NCBI RefSeq assembly: GCF_000022145.1
Contig: NC_011891.1
Coordinates: forward strand, 4,694,501 to 4,758,500
Direction of reading: 5' to 3'
Length of the DNA stretch: 64,000 nt
Source: Anaeromyxobacter dehalogenans 2CP-1
GTDB taxonomy: Bacteria; Myxococcota; Myxococcia; Myxococcales; Anaeromyxobacteraceae
Shown here one piece after another: positions 33,156 through 41,622 of this stretch. The notes under the pieces were generated by a model. That model worked only from the letters and a program-made list of their open reading frames with translations. It ran no database searches and had not been told where the DNA came from. A program made the translations under genes and the position numbers. Position 1 is the first letter of the stretch. The number at the start of each line of letters is the position of its first letter.

Positions 33156-35027
33156 ATGTCCGCCCCCGCCACCTTCGAGCCGGCGACGCTCGTCGGCACC
33201 TGCCTCGACGGTCGGTACGAGCTGACCGGCCACCTGGCCACCGGCGGCATGGGCGCGGTGTTCCAGGCCCGGCACGTCCACCTGCGCAAGGACCTGGCGG
33301 TGAAGGTGCTCCGGCCGGAGCTGTCGGCCTCGCCGGACCTGGTGGAGCGGTTCCGGCGCGAGGCGGAGATCGCGAGCGCGCTCCAGCACGACCACATCGT
33401 GCACGTCACCGACTTCGGCCGGACCGAGGAGGGCTGGCTGTTCCTCGCCATGGAGCTGCTCACCGGCGAGAGCCTGTTCGACCGGCTCCGGCGCGAGGGC
33501 GCGCTCGCGCCCGCGGCGGCGGTGCCGGTGCTGTGGCAGATCTGCGCCGGCCTCGGCGCCGCCCACGCCATGGGCGTCGTGCACCGCGACCTGAAGCCGG
33601 AGAACGTGTTCCTGGCGCGGACCGCGAGCGGCCGCGAGGTGGCGAAGATCCTCGACTTCGGCATCGCCAAGATGACCGATCCGAGCTCCGGCTGCGCCAC
33701 GCAGGCCGGCATGGTGGTGGGCACGCCCGAGTACCTCGCCCCGGAGCAGGCCACCGGCGGCGCGGTGGACGCGCGCGCCGACCTGTACGCGGTCGGGCTC
33801 ATCGCCTGGCGGATGCTGGCGGGGCATCACCCGTTCACCGCGCCCGACGCGCGCGGCCTGCTCATGAAGCAGGCCACCGCGCCGGTGCCGCCGCTCGCCG
33901 GGGCGCGCCCGGAGCTCGCCGCCTGGCCGGAGCTGGTGGCGGTGGTGGCCCGCGCCTGCGAGAAGGAGCCGGCCGCGCGGCCCGCCAGCGCGGCCGAGCT
34001 GGGCGAGGCGCTCGCGGCCGCGCTCGGCCCCGCCTTCGCCCTGCCGCCCGGCGCGACGCCCGCGCCCTCCCCGCCCCCGCTCGCCTCCGCCGAGTTCGAG
34101 CTGGTCGCGCCCGAGACCCTGACCCCGGCGGTCGCGCCGCCCCGCACGCTCACGCTGCCCGGCGCGTCGGCCTTCGCCGTGCCCGGCCCGCTCGACCGGG
34201 TGCGCGCCCGTGCCGCCGGCGCGCTGTCCCGCGCCGCCGGAGCGCTCGCCTGGGCGCGGACCGCCGCCCGCCCCGCGCTCGACGCGCTCGGGCGTCGCGC
34301 CGCGGCCTCCGCGCGCGCCCACCCCCGCCGCGCCGCCGCGGTGGCCGGCGCGGGCCTCCTGGCGCTCGCGCTCGCGGGCGGCATCGCCTGGGCCCGGGCG
34401 CGCCCGGCCGCCGAGGCGCGCGCGCACCTCGCGGCGGGCCGGCCCGCCGAGGCGAGGAGCGCGCTCGAGGCGGCGCTGCGGCGGCGCCCGGACGATCCGG
34501 AGCTGCTCCTCCTGCACGGGCGCGCCCTGCACCGGCTGCCGGGCCGGGCCGCGGACGGCGTGGAGGCCTACCAGGCGGCGCGCGAGGCGGGCGTGCTCGA
34601 CGCCGAGGCCCGCTCCGACCTGGCGCGGGACCTCGGGGGCGAGCGCAGCCTCGCCGATCGCGCCGCGCGCCTGCTCCGCGACGAGGGCGCGCGCGCCGTC
34701 CCGGTGCTCGCGGGCGCGGCGGCGGCGGGGACGGGCGTGCAGCGGCTGCGCGCGCTGGCGGTGCTGCGCGACCTGGGCGCCGAGGAGGAGGTGGAGCGGC
34801 AGGCGGCCTATGGCGCGCTCCTCTCCGACCCGGAGTGCGACGTGCGCCGCGCCGCCGCCCGGCGGCTGGGCGAGCTGGCCGATCCCGCCGCGCTGCCCCG
34901 GCTCCGCGAGGCCGCCGCGGCCCGCACCGAGCGGCGCGGCCTGTTCGGCCTCACCAGCACCCGGGTCCCGGTCTGCGGCGCGCCGGAGGCGGCCGAGGCC
35001 GTCCGCCGCATCGAGGCGGCGCAGTAG
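33156..35027 (+). CDS. Membrane-bound Ser/Thr protein kinase with C-terminal repeats
   Basis: A 623-residue eukaryote-like (Hanks-type) kinase. Kinase domain about 20-285 with glycine loop LATGGMGAVFQ (residues 27-37), K50, HRDLKPEN (143-150), DFGIAK (167-172) and GTPEYLAPEQ. A Pro/Ala-rich juxtamembrane region leads to a single transmembrane helix near residue 400 (VAGAGLLALALAGGIAW). The outside part (about 415-623) has TPR-like and then HEAT-like helical repeats (RRAAARRLGELADPAALPRLREAA). Receptor-like signalling at the inner membrane is likely; the signal is unknown. Confidence 0.85.
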   Translation: MSAPATFEPATLVGTCLDGRYELTGHLATGGMGAVFQARHVHLRKDLAVKVLRPELSASPDLVERFRREAEIASALQHDHIVHVTDFGRTEEGWLFLAMELLTGESLFDRLRREGALAPAAAVPVLWQICAGLGAAHAMGVVHRDLKPENVFLARTASGREVAKILDFGIAKMTDPSSGCATQAGMVVGTPEYLAPEQATGGAVDARADLYAVGLIAWRMLAGHHPFTAPDARGLLMKQATAPVPPLAGARPELAAWPELVAVVARACEKEPAARPASAAELGEALAAALGPAFALPPGATPAPSPPPLASAEFELVAPETLTPAVAPPRTLTLPGASAFAVPGPLDRVRARAAGALSRAAGALAWARTAARPALDALGRRAAASARAHPRRAAAVAGAGLLALALAGGIAWARARPAAEARAHLAAGRPAEARSALEAALRRRPDDPELLLLHGRALHRLPGRAADGVEAYQAAREAGVLDAEARSDLARDLGGERSLADRAARLLRDEGARAVPVLAGAAAAGTGVQRLRALAVLRDLGAEEEVERQAAYGALLSDPECDVRRAAARRLGELADPAALPRLREAAAARTERRGLFGLTSTRVPVCGAPEAAEAVRRIEAAQ

Positions 35028-35075
35028 CCCTCGCCGTGCTAAACGACGCCTCCACACACCCGTGGAGGAGCACGC

Positions 35076-36632
35076 ATGTCCCGAGGCATCGAGCGGATCG
35101 CGGTGAAGGCGGCAGGGGCGGCGCCGGCGGAGGCGGAGGCCGACGCGCTGGCGCTGCCGGTGTTCGAGGACGAGGTCCGCGGCGCCGGGGCCGGCGCGGT
35201 GAAGGACCTCGACCGCCTGCTGGACGGCGCCCTCCTCGCCGCCGCCCGCGCCGAGCGGTTCGCCGGCAAGGCCGGCCAGGAGCTGTCGCTCGCGACGCTC
35301 GGACGCGCCCGGGCAGGCCGCGTGGTGCTCATGGGGATGGGGCCGCGCGCGAAGGCGCTCGAGGCCTGGGCGCGAGACGGGTACGAGGCGCTGCGGGCCG
35401 CCGCGGGCAAGGCGGCGCGCGGCGCGGGGAAGGCCGGCGCGCGCAGGCTCGCGCTCGCCGCGCCGGCGCTGGACGGGGACGCGCTCCCCGGCGCCGCCCG
35501 CGCGCTCGCCGAGGGCGCGCTCCTCGGCTCCTACCAGTTCACCCGCTACAAGAAGGACGATCCGGCGCGGCCGTCCGGCGTCGCCGAGGTGGCGGTGCTG
35601 GTGCCGCCGTCGCTGGAGCGCGCCCGCGCGGTGAAGGACGCGCTCGACGTCGCCCGCCGGATCGCGGGCGCGGTGGCCTGGGCGCGCGACCTCGTGAACC
35701 TGGGCCCGGCGGACTGCACGCCGGAGCTGCTCGCGCGCGCGGCCGCCGAGGTGGCGCGGCGCGCCGGCCTCGCGGTGGAGGTGCGCGGGCCGAAGGAGAT
35801 CCAGGCGCTGAAGATGGGGATGTTCCTCGGCGTCACCCGCGGCTCCGCGGAGCCGCCGCGCCTCGTGAAGGTGAGCTGGATCCCGCGCGGCGCCGCCGGA
35901 CGGAAGGCGCCGGTGGTGCTGGTGGGCAAGGCCATCACCTTCGACTCGGGCGGGCTCTCGCTGAAGCCCACCGAGAGCATGGTCACCATGAACACCGACA
36001 TGGCGGGCAGCGCCGCGGTGCTCGGCGCGATGCAGGTGATCGCCGCGCTGAAGCCGCCGTTCCCGGTGCACGCGGTGCTGGGCGCCTGCGAGAACATGCC
36101 GGGCGGGCGCGCCTACAAGCCGTCGGACGTGCTGGTGGCGCACGACGGGCAGACCGTCGAGATCACCAACACCGACGCGGAGGGGCGGCTGGTGCTCGGG
36201 GACGTCCTCTCCTGGGCGGCGGACACCCTGAAGCCCGCGGCGATGATCGACGTCGCCACGCTCACCGGCGCGTGCATGGTGGCGCTCGGCAACGGCACCG
36301 CCGGCCTGTTCGGCCCGGAGGGCCCGGTCGCCGACGGCGTGCTCGCGGCCGCGCGCGCGGCCGGCGAGGACGTCTGGCGCCTGCCCATGACCGAGGCGCT
36401 GAAGGAGCAGCTCAAGAGCGACCGCGCCGACCTGAAGAACACCGGCGATCGCTGGGGCGGCGCCATCACCGCCGCGCACTTCCTCCACGCGTTCGCGAAG
36501 GAGACGCCCTGGGCGCACCTCGACATCGCCGGGCCTTCCCACACCGGGAAGGAGCAGGGCTACGTCGCGAAGGGCGCGACCGGGTTCGCGGTCCGCACGC
36601 TGGTCGAGTTCGTGCGCGCCTGGAAGGCGTGA
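35076..36632 (+). CDS. pepA: Leucyl aminopeptidase (M17)
   Basis: A 518-residue M17 aminopeptidase removing N-terminal residues from peptides; cytoplasmic, hexameric in relatives. The catalytic domain has VGKAITFDSGGLSLKP (metal-binding K and D), MNTDMAGSAAVLG and the signature NTDAEGRLVLGD, which together provide the two-metal site and catalytic Arg. GGAGGAG lies 5 bases before ATG 35076. It follows the kinase gene by 48 bases. Confidence 0.95.
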   Translation: MSRGIERIAVKAAGAAPAEAEADALALPVFEDEVRGAGAGAVKDLDRLLDGALLAAARAERFAGKAGQELSLATLGRARAGRVVLMGMGPRAKALEAWARDGYEALRAAAGKAARGAGKAGARRLALAAPALDGDALPGAARALAEGALLGSYQFTRYKKDDPARPSGVAEVAVLVPPSLERARAVKDALDVARRIAGAVAWARDLVNLGPADCTPELLARAAAEVARRAGLAVEVRGPKEIQALKMGMFLGVTRGSAEPPRLVKVSWIPRGAAGRKAPVVLVGKAITFDSGGLSLKPTESMVTMNTDMAGSAAVLGAMQVIAALKPPFPVHAVLGACENMPGGRAYKPSDVLVAHDGQTVEITNTDAEGRLVLGDVLSWAADTLKPAAMIDVATLTGACMVALGNGTAGLFGPEGPVADGVLAAARAAGEDVWRLPMTEALKEQLKSDRADLKNTGDRWGGAITAAHFLHAFAKETPWAHLDIAGPSHTGKEQGYVAKGATGFAVRTLVEFVRAWKA

Positions 36633-36690
36633 GCGGCAGCATTCACGGTTCGTGATCGCGGCCGCCCGGGCCCGGCCCGGCGCGCCGCGA

Positions 36691-36948
36691 TCACTCCGCG
36701 AGCGGCGCGTCCTCGGTGCCGGCCGCGTCCGGCGTCGCGAGCACCTCGCGCGCCTTCTCCAGCTCGTCGGGCAGCACGAGCAGCACCAGCCCGCCGTTCG
36801 CGAGCGCGATCGGCGGGAGCAGCGACGCGAGCGGCCGGTCCTGCACCACCGCCTCGATCCCCTCCGCCTCGAGCAACCCGAGCGCCACCTCGGCCTCGGA
36901 GAGGCTCTCGAACGACGCCACCGGGACGAGCTCCTGGTTCTCGTGCAT
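36691..36948 (-). CDS. DUF2007 family protein (putative signal-transducing protein)
   Basis: An 85-residue protein with the DUF2007 pattern: LVPVASFESLSEAEVALGLLEAEGIEAVVQD, then a hydrophobic strand (GGLVLLVLPDELEKAREVL). DUF2007 folds resemble the regulatory GlnB-like ferredoxin fold; function unknown. ATG 36948 with AGGAGG 7 bases upstream. Convergent with pepA. Confidence 0.8.
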   Translation of the reverse strand: MHENQELVPVASFESLSEAEVALGLLEAEGIEAVVQDRPLASLLPPIALANGGLVLLVLPDELEKAREVLATPDAAGTEDAPLAE

Positions 36949-37102
36949 CGCGCGCCTCCTCGCCCGGAGGATACCGCCGACGGGGCCCGCGCGCAGGCGG
37001 GTCCGGCGGCGCACGCCCGCCCGCCCGCCGAGCGGGGACACCGGTCGGGTTCCTACCGGTCATGCAATTGCCCGGCGGGGCGTGCCCCGGCATGTCGAGG
37101 AG

Positions 37103-37651
37103 ATGACCGACCTCGCCCGGCTCCCTCCGCGCGACGAGCGCGGCGCGCTGCGCGTGGTGGTGGAGTCGCCGCGCGGTGCAAGCCTGAAGCTGAAGTACGA
37201 CGCGGAGCTGGGCGTGGTGACGGTGTCGCGCCCGCTGCCGCTCGGGCTCGCCTACCCGTACGACTGGGGGTTCATCCCGGGCACGCGCGCGCCGGACGGC
37301 GACCCGGTGGACGCCCTCGTCTACTGGGACGCGGTGAGCTTCCCCGGGGTGGTGGTGCCGTGCCGCGCCGTGGGCGTGGTGCGCCTGGAGCAGGACTCGA
37401 GGTCGAACGGCCGGGTGCGCAACGACCGCATCCTGGCCGTCCCGGTGAAGCACCCGCGGGGCGACGACCTCCGCTCGCCGGACGACCTGCCCGCGCGGGT
37501 CCGCGACGAGATCGCGCAGTTCTTCCTCTCCGCGATCTTCTTCGAGCCGAAGAACCCGGCGCTGCTGGGCTGGGGCGGGCCGGAGGAGGCCGAGCGCCTG
37601 GTGGACGGCTGCACGCGCGCGCTCGCGGCCGTGATCCGGCGCCGCTCCTGA
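37103..37651 (+). CDS. ppa: Family I inorganic pyrophosphatase
   Basis: A 182-residue soluble pyrophosphatase hydrolysing PPi. Signature DGDPVDAL (metal-binding aspartates) is preceded by YPYDWGFIPGT; the substrate-binding KLKYD and VPVKHPRGDD lie at each end. The start is uncertain: ATG 37103 has AGGAG directly in contact; an in-frame GTG at 37082 is an alternative with GGCGGGG before it. The sequence around the C-terminal half is shorter than the E. coli enzyme and rather diverged. Confidence 0.88.
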   Translation: MTDLARLPPRDERGALRVVVESPRGASLKLKYDAELGVVTVSRPLPLGLAYPYDWGFIPGTRAPDGDPVDALVYWDAVSFPGVVVPCRAVGVVRLEQDSRSNGRVRNDRILAVPVKHPRGDDLRSPDDLPARVRDEIAQFFLSAIFFEPKNPALLGWGGPEEAERLVDGCTRALAAVIRRRS

Positions 37652-37781
37652 TCCAGCGCAAGCCGCCGCCGTCCCCCTGGCCGATCGCGCGCCGGCGGGG
37701 TGGGCCGGAGGCGGGCCCCTGCGGTAATCTCGCCGTTCACCCGGCGGGCGCGCCGCGCCCCGGAAGCGAGCGAGGAGAGCC

Positions 37782-38183
37782 ATGATCGCGTGGACGCCGG
37801 ACCTGGCGGTCGGGATCGAGGAGATCGACGCGCAGCACCAGGAGCTGTTCCGCCGCGCCGAGCGCTTCGTGTCCAGCCTGGGCCAGACCTCGCGCCAGGA
37901 GGTCGGCATCCTGCTCTCGTACCTGCGCCTCTATTGCGTGACGCACTTCGGGGCCGAGGAGTCCTGGATGCGGGAGGTGGAGTACCCGGGCTACGCGCAG
38001 CACAAGGCGGAGCACGACGGCTTCGTGGCGAGCCTGATGGCGCTCTCCGACGAGCACGAGAAGCGCGGCGGGCCGGGGCTGCAGGCGACGCGCGTCTCCA
38101 CGTTCGTGGAGCGCTGGCTGCAGGACCACGTCACCAGCACCGACGTCGCGTTCGCGAGGTTCGTGCTGTCGCGGTCGGAGTAG
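37782..38183 (+). CDS. Bacteriohemerythrin
   Basis: A 133-residue four-helix oxygen-binding diiron protein. All ligands are in place: H19 (DAQHQELF), H55 and E59 (THFGAEE), H74 and H78 (YAQHKAEH), H116 and D121 (DHVTSTD). It may carry or sense O2, fitting an organism that switches between aerobic and anaerobic growth. A TAATCT element about 50 bases upstream and AGGAG near the ATG suggest ordinary transcription as a single gene. Confidence 0.93.
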   Translation: MIAWTPDLAVGIEEIDAQHQELFRRAERFVSSLGQTSRQEVGILLSYLRLYCVTHFGAEESWMREVEYPGYAQHKAEHDGFVASLMALSDEHEKRGGPGLQATRVSTFVERWLQDHVTSTDVAFARFVLSRSE

Positions 38184-38243
38184 GGCTCGCGGCCCGTGGT
38201 CGCGCACCCCCGCCGCGGAGGTGCGCCGCCGCCCGCGCGGGGC

Positions 38244-38249
38244 TAACCT
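38244..38249 (+). promoter_or_regulatory. Candidate -10 element for a leaderless transcript
   Basis: TAACCT preceded by GC, ending 6 bases before the GTG at 38256; no Shine-Dalgarno. Confidence 0.45.
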
Positions 38250-38255
38250 CCGGGC

Positions 38256-39368
38256 GTGAACCTCACCGACACGCTCGCGCTCCTCCTCCGCCCCGCCGGC
38301 GGCGGCATCCACCTCGTCTCCAGCGGCAAGGCCGAGCAGCTCGCGCTGCAGCGCCGGCTCTACGGCGCCGACGACGAGCGCGAGATCCGCGCGCGCTGGC
38401 GCGAGGACCTGGAGCGCGCCGCCACCGCGCGCGCGGTGGTGCTGGGCATCCCCTCCGACGTGGGGGCGGGCTTCCGCCGCGGCGCGAACCTGGGCCCGGC
38501 CGCCATTCGCGAGCGGCTGCTCGCCGACGATCCGTCGCGCAGCGCGCGCGACCGCGCCGACGGGGTGGTGGACCTCGGCGACGTGTTCGTGGTCCCGCAG
38601 CTCCTCCACGACAACATGCTGGGCGAGGCGCAGCTCGCCGCCAGCCGCCGCGCGCTCTACCCGGACCTCCCGGCGGACGAGGCGGCGCGCCTGCCGGTGT
38701 CGCCGCTCTCCATCGCGGAGCACGCGCTGTCGCTGGTGCTGGAGGTGAACCCGCGCGCCCGCGTGTTCGCGGTCGGCGGCGATCACTCCACCGCCTGGCC
38801 GGTGGTGAAGGCGCTCTCGGCGCGCTGGCCGGGCCTCGGCATCGTGCAGATCGACGCCCACACCGACCTGCTCGAGGACCGGCTCGGCATCCGCTACTGC
38901 TTCGGCACCTGGTCGTACCACGCGAACGAGCTGGTGGGCCGCGGCGGGCGGCTGGTGCAGGTGGGCACGCGCGCCTCGGGGCGCGACCGCGCGCACTGGG
39001 AGTCCACGCTCGGCGTGCGGCAGTTCTGGGCGGCCGACGTGCTCGCCGATCCGCGCGCGGCGCTGGACGCGATCCTGGCGCACGTGAAGGCGACCGGCGT
39101 GTCCTCGGTGTACTTCACCAACGACATCGACGGGACCGATCAGCAGTGGGCCGACGCCACCGGCACGCCCGAGCCGGGCGGCCTCACCCCGGCGTTCGTT
39201 TCGGCGCTCGTCCGGCGGCTGGGCAGCGAGGTGGGGCTTGCGGGCGGCGACGTGATGGAGGTCGCGCCGGGGATCGCGGGCGGCGAGGGCGCGGGGCCGC
39301 GCACGGTGGGGCTCGCGGCGGGCTACCTCGCCGAGACCATCGACGCGGCGCTGGGCCGGACCCGGTGA
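38256..39368 (+). CDS. Ureohydrolase (arginase/agmatinase/formiminoglutamase family)
   Basis: A 370-residue manganese ureohydrolase. The two-metal motifs are FAVGGDHST, QIDAHTDL and DIDGTDQQW with the following TGTPEPGGL loop. It is longer than standard agmatinase (about 310) by an N-terminal extension of about 50 residues. It would hydrolyse a guanidino compound (agmatine, arginine or a relative) to urea; the exact substrate is not clear. Start GTG 38256, with a -10-like element 6 bases upstream. Confidence 0.82.
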   Translation: MNLTDTLALLLRPAGGGIHLVSSGKAEQLALQRRLYGADDEREIRARWREDLERAATARAVVLGIPSDVGAGFRRGANLGPAAIRERLLADDPSRSARDRADGVVDLGDVFVVPQLLHDNMLGEAQLAASRRALYPDLPADEAARLPVSPLSIAEHALSLVLEVNPRARVFAVGGDHSTAWPVVKALSARWPGLGIVQIDAHTDLLEDRLGIRYCFGTWSYHANELVGRGGRLVQVGTRASGRDRAHWESTLGVRQFWAADVLADPRAALDAILAHVKATGVSSVYFTNDIDGTDQQWADATGTPEPGGLTPAFVSALVRRLGSEVGLAGGDVMEVAPGIAGGEGAGPRTVGLAAGYLAETIDAALGRTR

Positions 39369-39462
39369 GCGCCGCGGAGGACGCGGAGACGGCGAGGCCC
39401 CGGCGCCTCTCGGAGCCGGGGCCCTCCTGCGGATGCCGGACGTTGCCTCGGGGCTCGCGCCG

Positions 39463-39771
39463 CTAGGCCTTCTCTTCCGCCTTCTTCGAGGTCGGGGTGG
39501 TGGCGCCGAGGAGCGCGCCCACCGCCGCGCCGGCGGCCGCGCCGCCCACCGCGAACAGCGAGGCGACCGCGGTGACGCCGAGGACCATGCCGAAGACGAT
39601 GAGCGCCTTCACGCCGATCGAGGCGGTGACCGGGGTGCCGAAGATGCCGCCCGCGAGCAGCACGCCCGCGTAGCCGCCGTACAGGAGCGCGGGGAGGAGC
39701 GCGACCGCGAGGAAGACCGCGAGACCGATGCCGGCGCCGACGAGAGCGGGGACCTTGTTCTTGTTCGCCAT
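39463..39771 (-). CDS. Small membrane protein
   Basis: A 102-residue protein with three hydrophobic segments (about residues 8-30, 34-48 and 50-88) rich in Gly/Ala/Val and a short charged C-terminus (SKKAEEKA). No family recognised. AGGAGAAGG is 3 bases before ATG 39771. Convergent with the ureohydrolase gene. Confidence 0.65.
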   Translation of the reverse strand: MANKNKVPALVGAGIGLAVFLAVALLPALLYGGYAGVLLAGGIFGTPVTASIGVKALIVFGMVLGVTAVASLFAVGGAAAGAAVGALLGATTPTSKKAEEKA

Positions 39772-39944
39772 GACCTTCTCCTTGTTCGCTGGGGCCGTCC
39801 GTCCGGCCATCCGCCCTCTCGTTGTGCACGGCCCCTGCCAGCCTTCTGCGCCCCGGATCTCGCGGGGTTGCGCGCCGTCGTGTCGGGACTTCCCGACCCG
39901 CGCTCCGCCGGTCCCGACTGGGGGAGGTCTGCGCGTCCGTGTGG

Positions 39945-39950
39945 TAGGTT
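39945..39950 (+). promoter_or_regulatory. Candidate -10 element for a leaderless transcript
   Basis: TAGGTT (in GTGGTAGGTTCT), ending 7 bases before the GTG at 39958; no Shine-Dalgarno. Confidence 0.4.
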
Positions 39951-39957
39951 CTCGCGC

Positions 39958-41001
39958 GTGAACGCGTTCAAGCCCCACCTCGCCTCGGTCGCCGACTACC
40001 CGTACGCGAAGGTCGATGCGCGCCTGAAGCTCGACCAGAACGAGAGCCCCGACGACCTCCCGCCCGACCTGAAGGCCCGCGCGCTGGAGCGCATCGCCGC
40101 CGCCGCCTGGAACCGCTACCCCGAGCTGCACGCCGAGGACGTGCGGGCGGCGCTGGCGCGACACGAGGGCTGGGACCCGCAGGGCGTGGTGCTCGCGCCG
40201 GGCTCGAACCTGCTCGTGCTCGCGCTCACGCAGGCCGCGCGCACCGTCGTCGACACGGTGCCGGCGTTCCCCTACTACAAGGGCGGCAGCCTCGCGACCG
40301 GCACGCCGTGGCGCGGCATCCCGCTCGCGCCCGGGTTCGCGATCCCCATGGACGCGCTGCTCGCCGCCATGGACGGCGCGGGCGGCGTGCTGTTCCTGCC
40401 CAACCCGCACGCGCCCACCGGGCAGCTCTTCGCGACCGGCGACGTGGAGCGGCTCGCCGAGCGCGCCCGCCAGCAGGGCTGGGTGCTGGTGGTGGACGAG
40501 GCGTACCACGCGTTCGCGGGCAGCGACGCCCGGCCGCTGGCGCGCGCGAACGACCACGTGGCGGTGCTGCGCACGTTCTCGAAGTCCTGGTGCCTGGGCG
40601 GCGTCCGCGCCGGCTACCTGCTCGCGTCGCCGAAGGTGGCGGCGGTGGTCCGCGCCTGCCTGCCGCCGTTCTGCATCCCGGTGCACACCGGCGCGATCCT
40701 GCAGACGGTGCTCGAGGCGCCCGGCTACGTGGGCGAGCTGGCGCAGCGGATCCAGGCCGAGCGCGCCCGCGTGCTCGAGGCGCTCTCGACGCACCCGACC
40801 TGGCGCCCCTATCCCAGCGCCGCGAACTACGTCCTCGTCCGCACGCCGGACGCGAAGGCGGCCTGGGACCACCTGCTCTCGCGCGGCATCCTGGTCCGCC
40901 GGCAGGACCACTACGCCGGGCTGGAGGGCTGCATCCGCATCACCATCGGCACGCGCGCCGAGAACGACGCGCTGCTGGCGGCGGCGGCCGAGGCCCGCTG
41001 A
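39958..41001 (+). CDS. hisC: Histidinol-phosphate aminotransferase-like PLP enzyme
   Basis: A 347-residue class I/II aminotransferase closest to HisC in length and motif order: LDQNESP, RYPE, APGSNLLVLALTQ, VVDEAYHAF (D180) and TFSKSWCLGGVRAGYLL with the PLP Lys209. HisC converts imidazole-acetol phosphate to histidinol phosphate; relatives also handle aromatic keto acids, and no other his gene is present, so the substrate is not certain. GTG start 39958 with a -10-like element 7 bases upstream. Confidence 0.8.
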   Translation: MNAFKPHLASVADYPYAKVDARLKLDQNESPDDLPPDLKARALERIAAAAWNRYPELHAEDVRAALARHEGWDPQGVVLAPGSNLLVLALTQAARTVVDTVPAFPYYKGGSLATGTPWRGIPLAPGFAIPMDALLAAMDGAGGVLFLPNPHAPTGQLFATGDVERLAERARQQGWVLVVDEAYHAFAGSDARPLARANDHVAVLRTFSKSWCLGGVRAGYLLASPKVAAVVRACLPPFCIPVHTGAILQTVLEAPGYVGELAQRIQAERARVLEALSTHPTWRPYPSAANYVLVRTPDAKAAWDHLLSRGILVRRQDHYAGLEGCIRITIGTRAENDALLAAAAEAR

Positions 41002-41074
41002 GGCCGGGGCCGCCGGCTCCGGCTCCGGCTCGACGCTGCGCGACCCGATCCGGCGGGCGCCCCGCCCGCGGCGC

Positions 41075-41608
41075 TCACCCGGCGCGCCGCGGCACCACCG
41101 CGCCGGTCCGCCGCGCGTACGCCTCCCACTCGGCGCCGAACCGCGCCGCCGCCTCGCGCTCCTCGGCGGCGGCGGCGAAGCCGTAGCTCGCGAGCGCGAG
41201 CGCGGTCGAGAGGAGCCCGGCGCTCGAGGGCAGGCGCAGGAGGTGGCCCGCGAGCACCATGCCGAGCCCGAGGTAGAGCGGGTGGCGGATGCGCGCGTAC
41301 GGGCCACCGGTCGCGAGCCGTCCCCGGCCCGCCTCCAGCCGGGCGCGGAACGAGGCGCCCGCCAGGAGGAAGCCGGCGACCAGCAGCAGGCCGCCCGGGA
41401 TGCGGCCGGCCAGCCCGGGATCGACGGCGCCCGCGCGCGGGACGAACCCGTACGCGGCCGCGAGGGTCACGGCGATCGCCGCGACGTACACCAGGATGCC
41501 CGCGAAGTCGCGCCCGCGCTCCGGCAGCGTGAAGCGGTACCCGAGCACGATCGCGAGCGCGGAGATCGCGAGGGTGAGGCTGCCTTCGGCGGAGAGCAGG
41601 GATTCCAC
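41075..41608 (-). CDS. Isoprenylcysteine carboxyl methyltransferase-like membrane protein
   Basis: A 177-residue integral membrane protein with about five hydrophobic segments and the ICMT/PEMT motif GPYARIRHPLYLGLG and C-terminal EEREAAARFGAEWEAYARR, which in this family bind SAM and the lipid substrate. It follows cusA by 14 bases on the same strand, so it is likely in the metal-efflux operon. Bacterial members often sit in heavy-metal resistance clusters; their role there is unknown. GTG start 41608 with GGAG upstream. Confidence 0.78.
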   Translation of the reverse strand: MESLLSAEGSLTLAISALAIVLGYRFTLPERGRDFAGILVYVAAIAVTLAAAYGFVPRAGAVDPGLAGRIPGGLLLVAGFLLAGASFRARLEAGRGRLATGGPYARIRHPLYLGLGMVLAGHLLRLPSSAGLLSTALALASYGFAAAAEEREAAARFGAEWEAYARRTGAVVPRRAG

Positions 41609-41622
41609 GCGGGCTCCGGGCG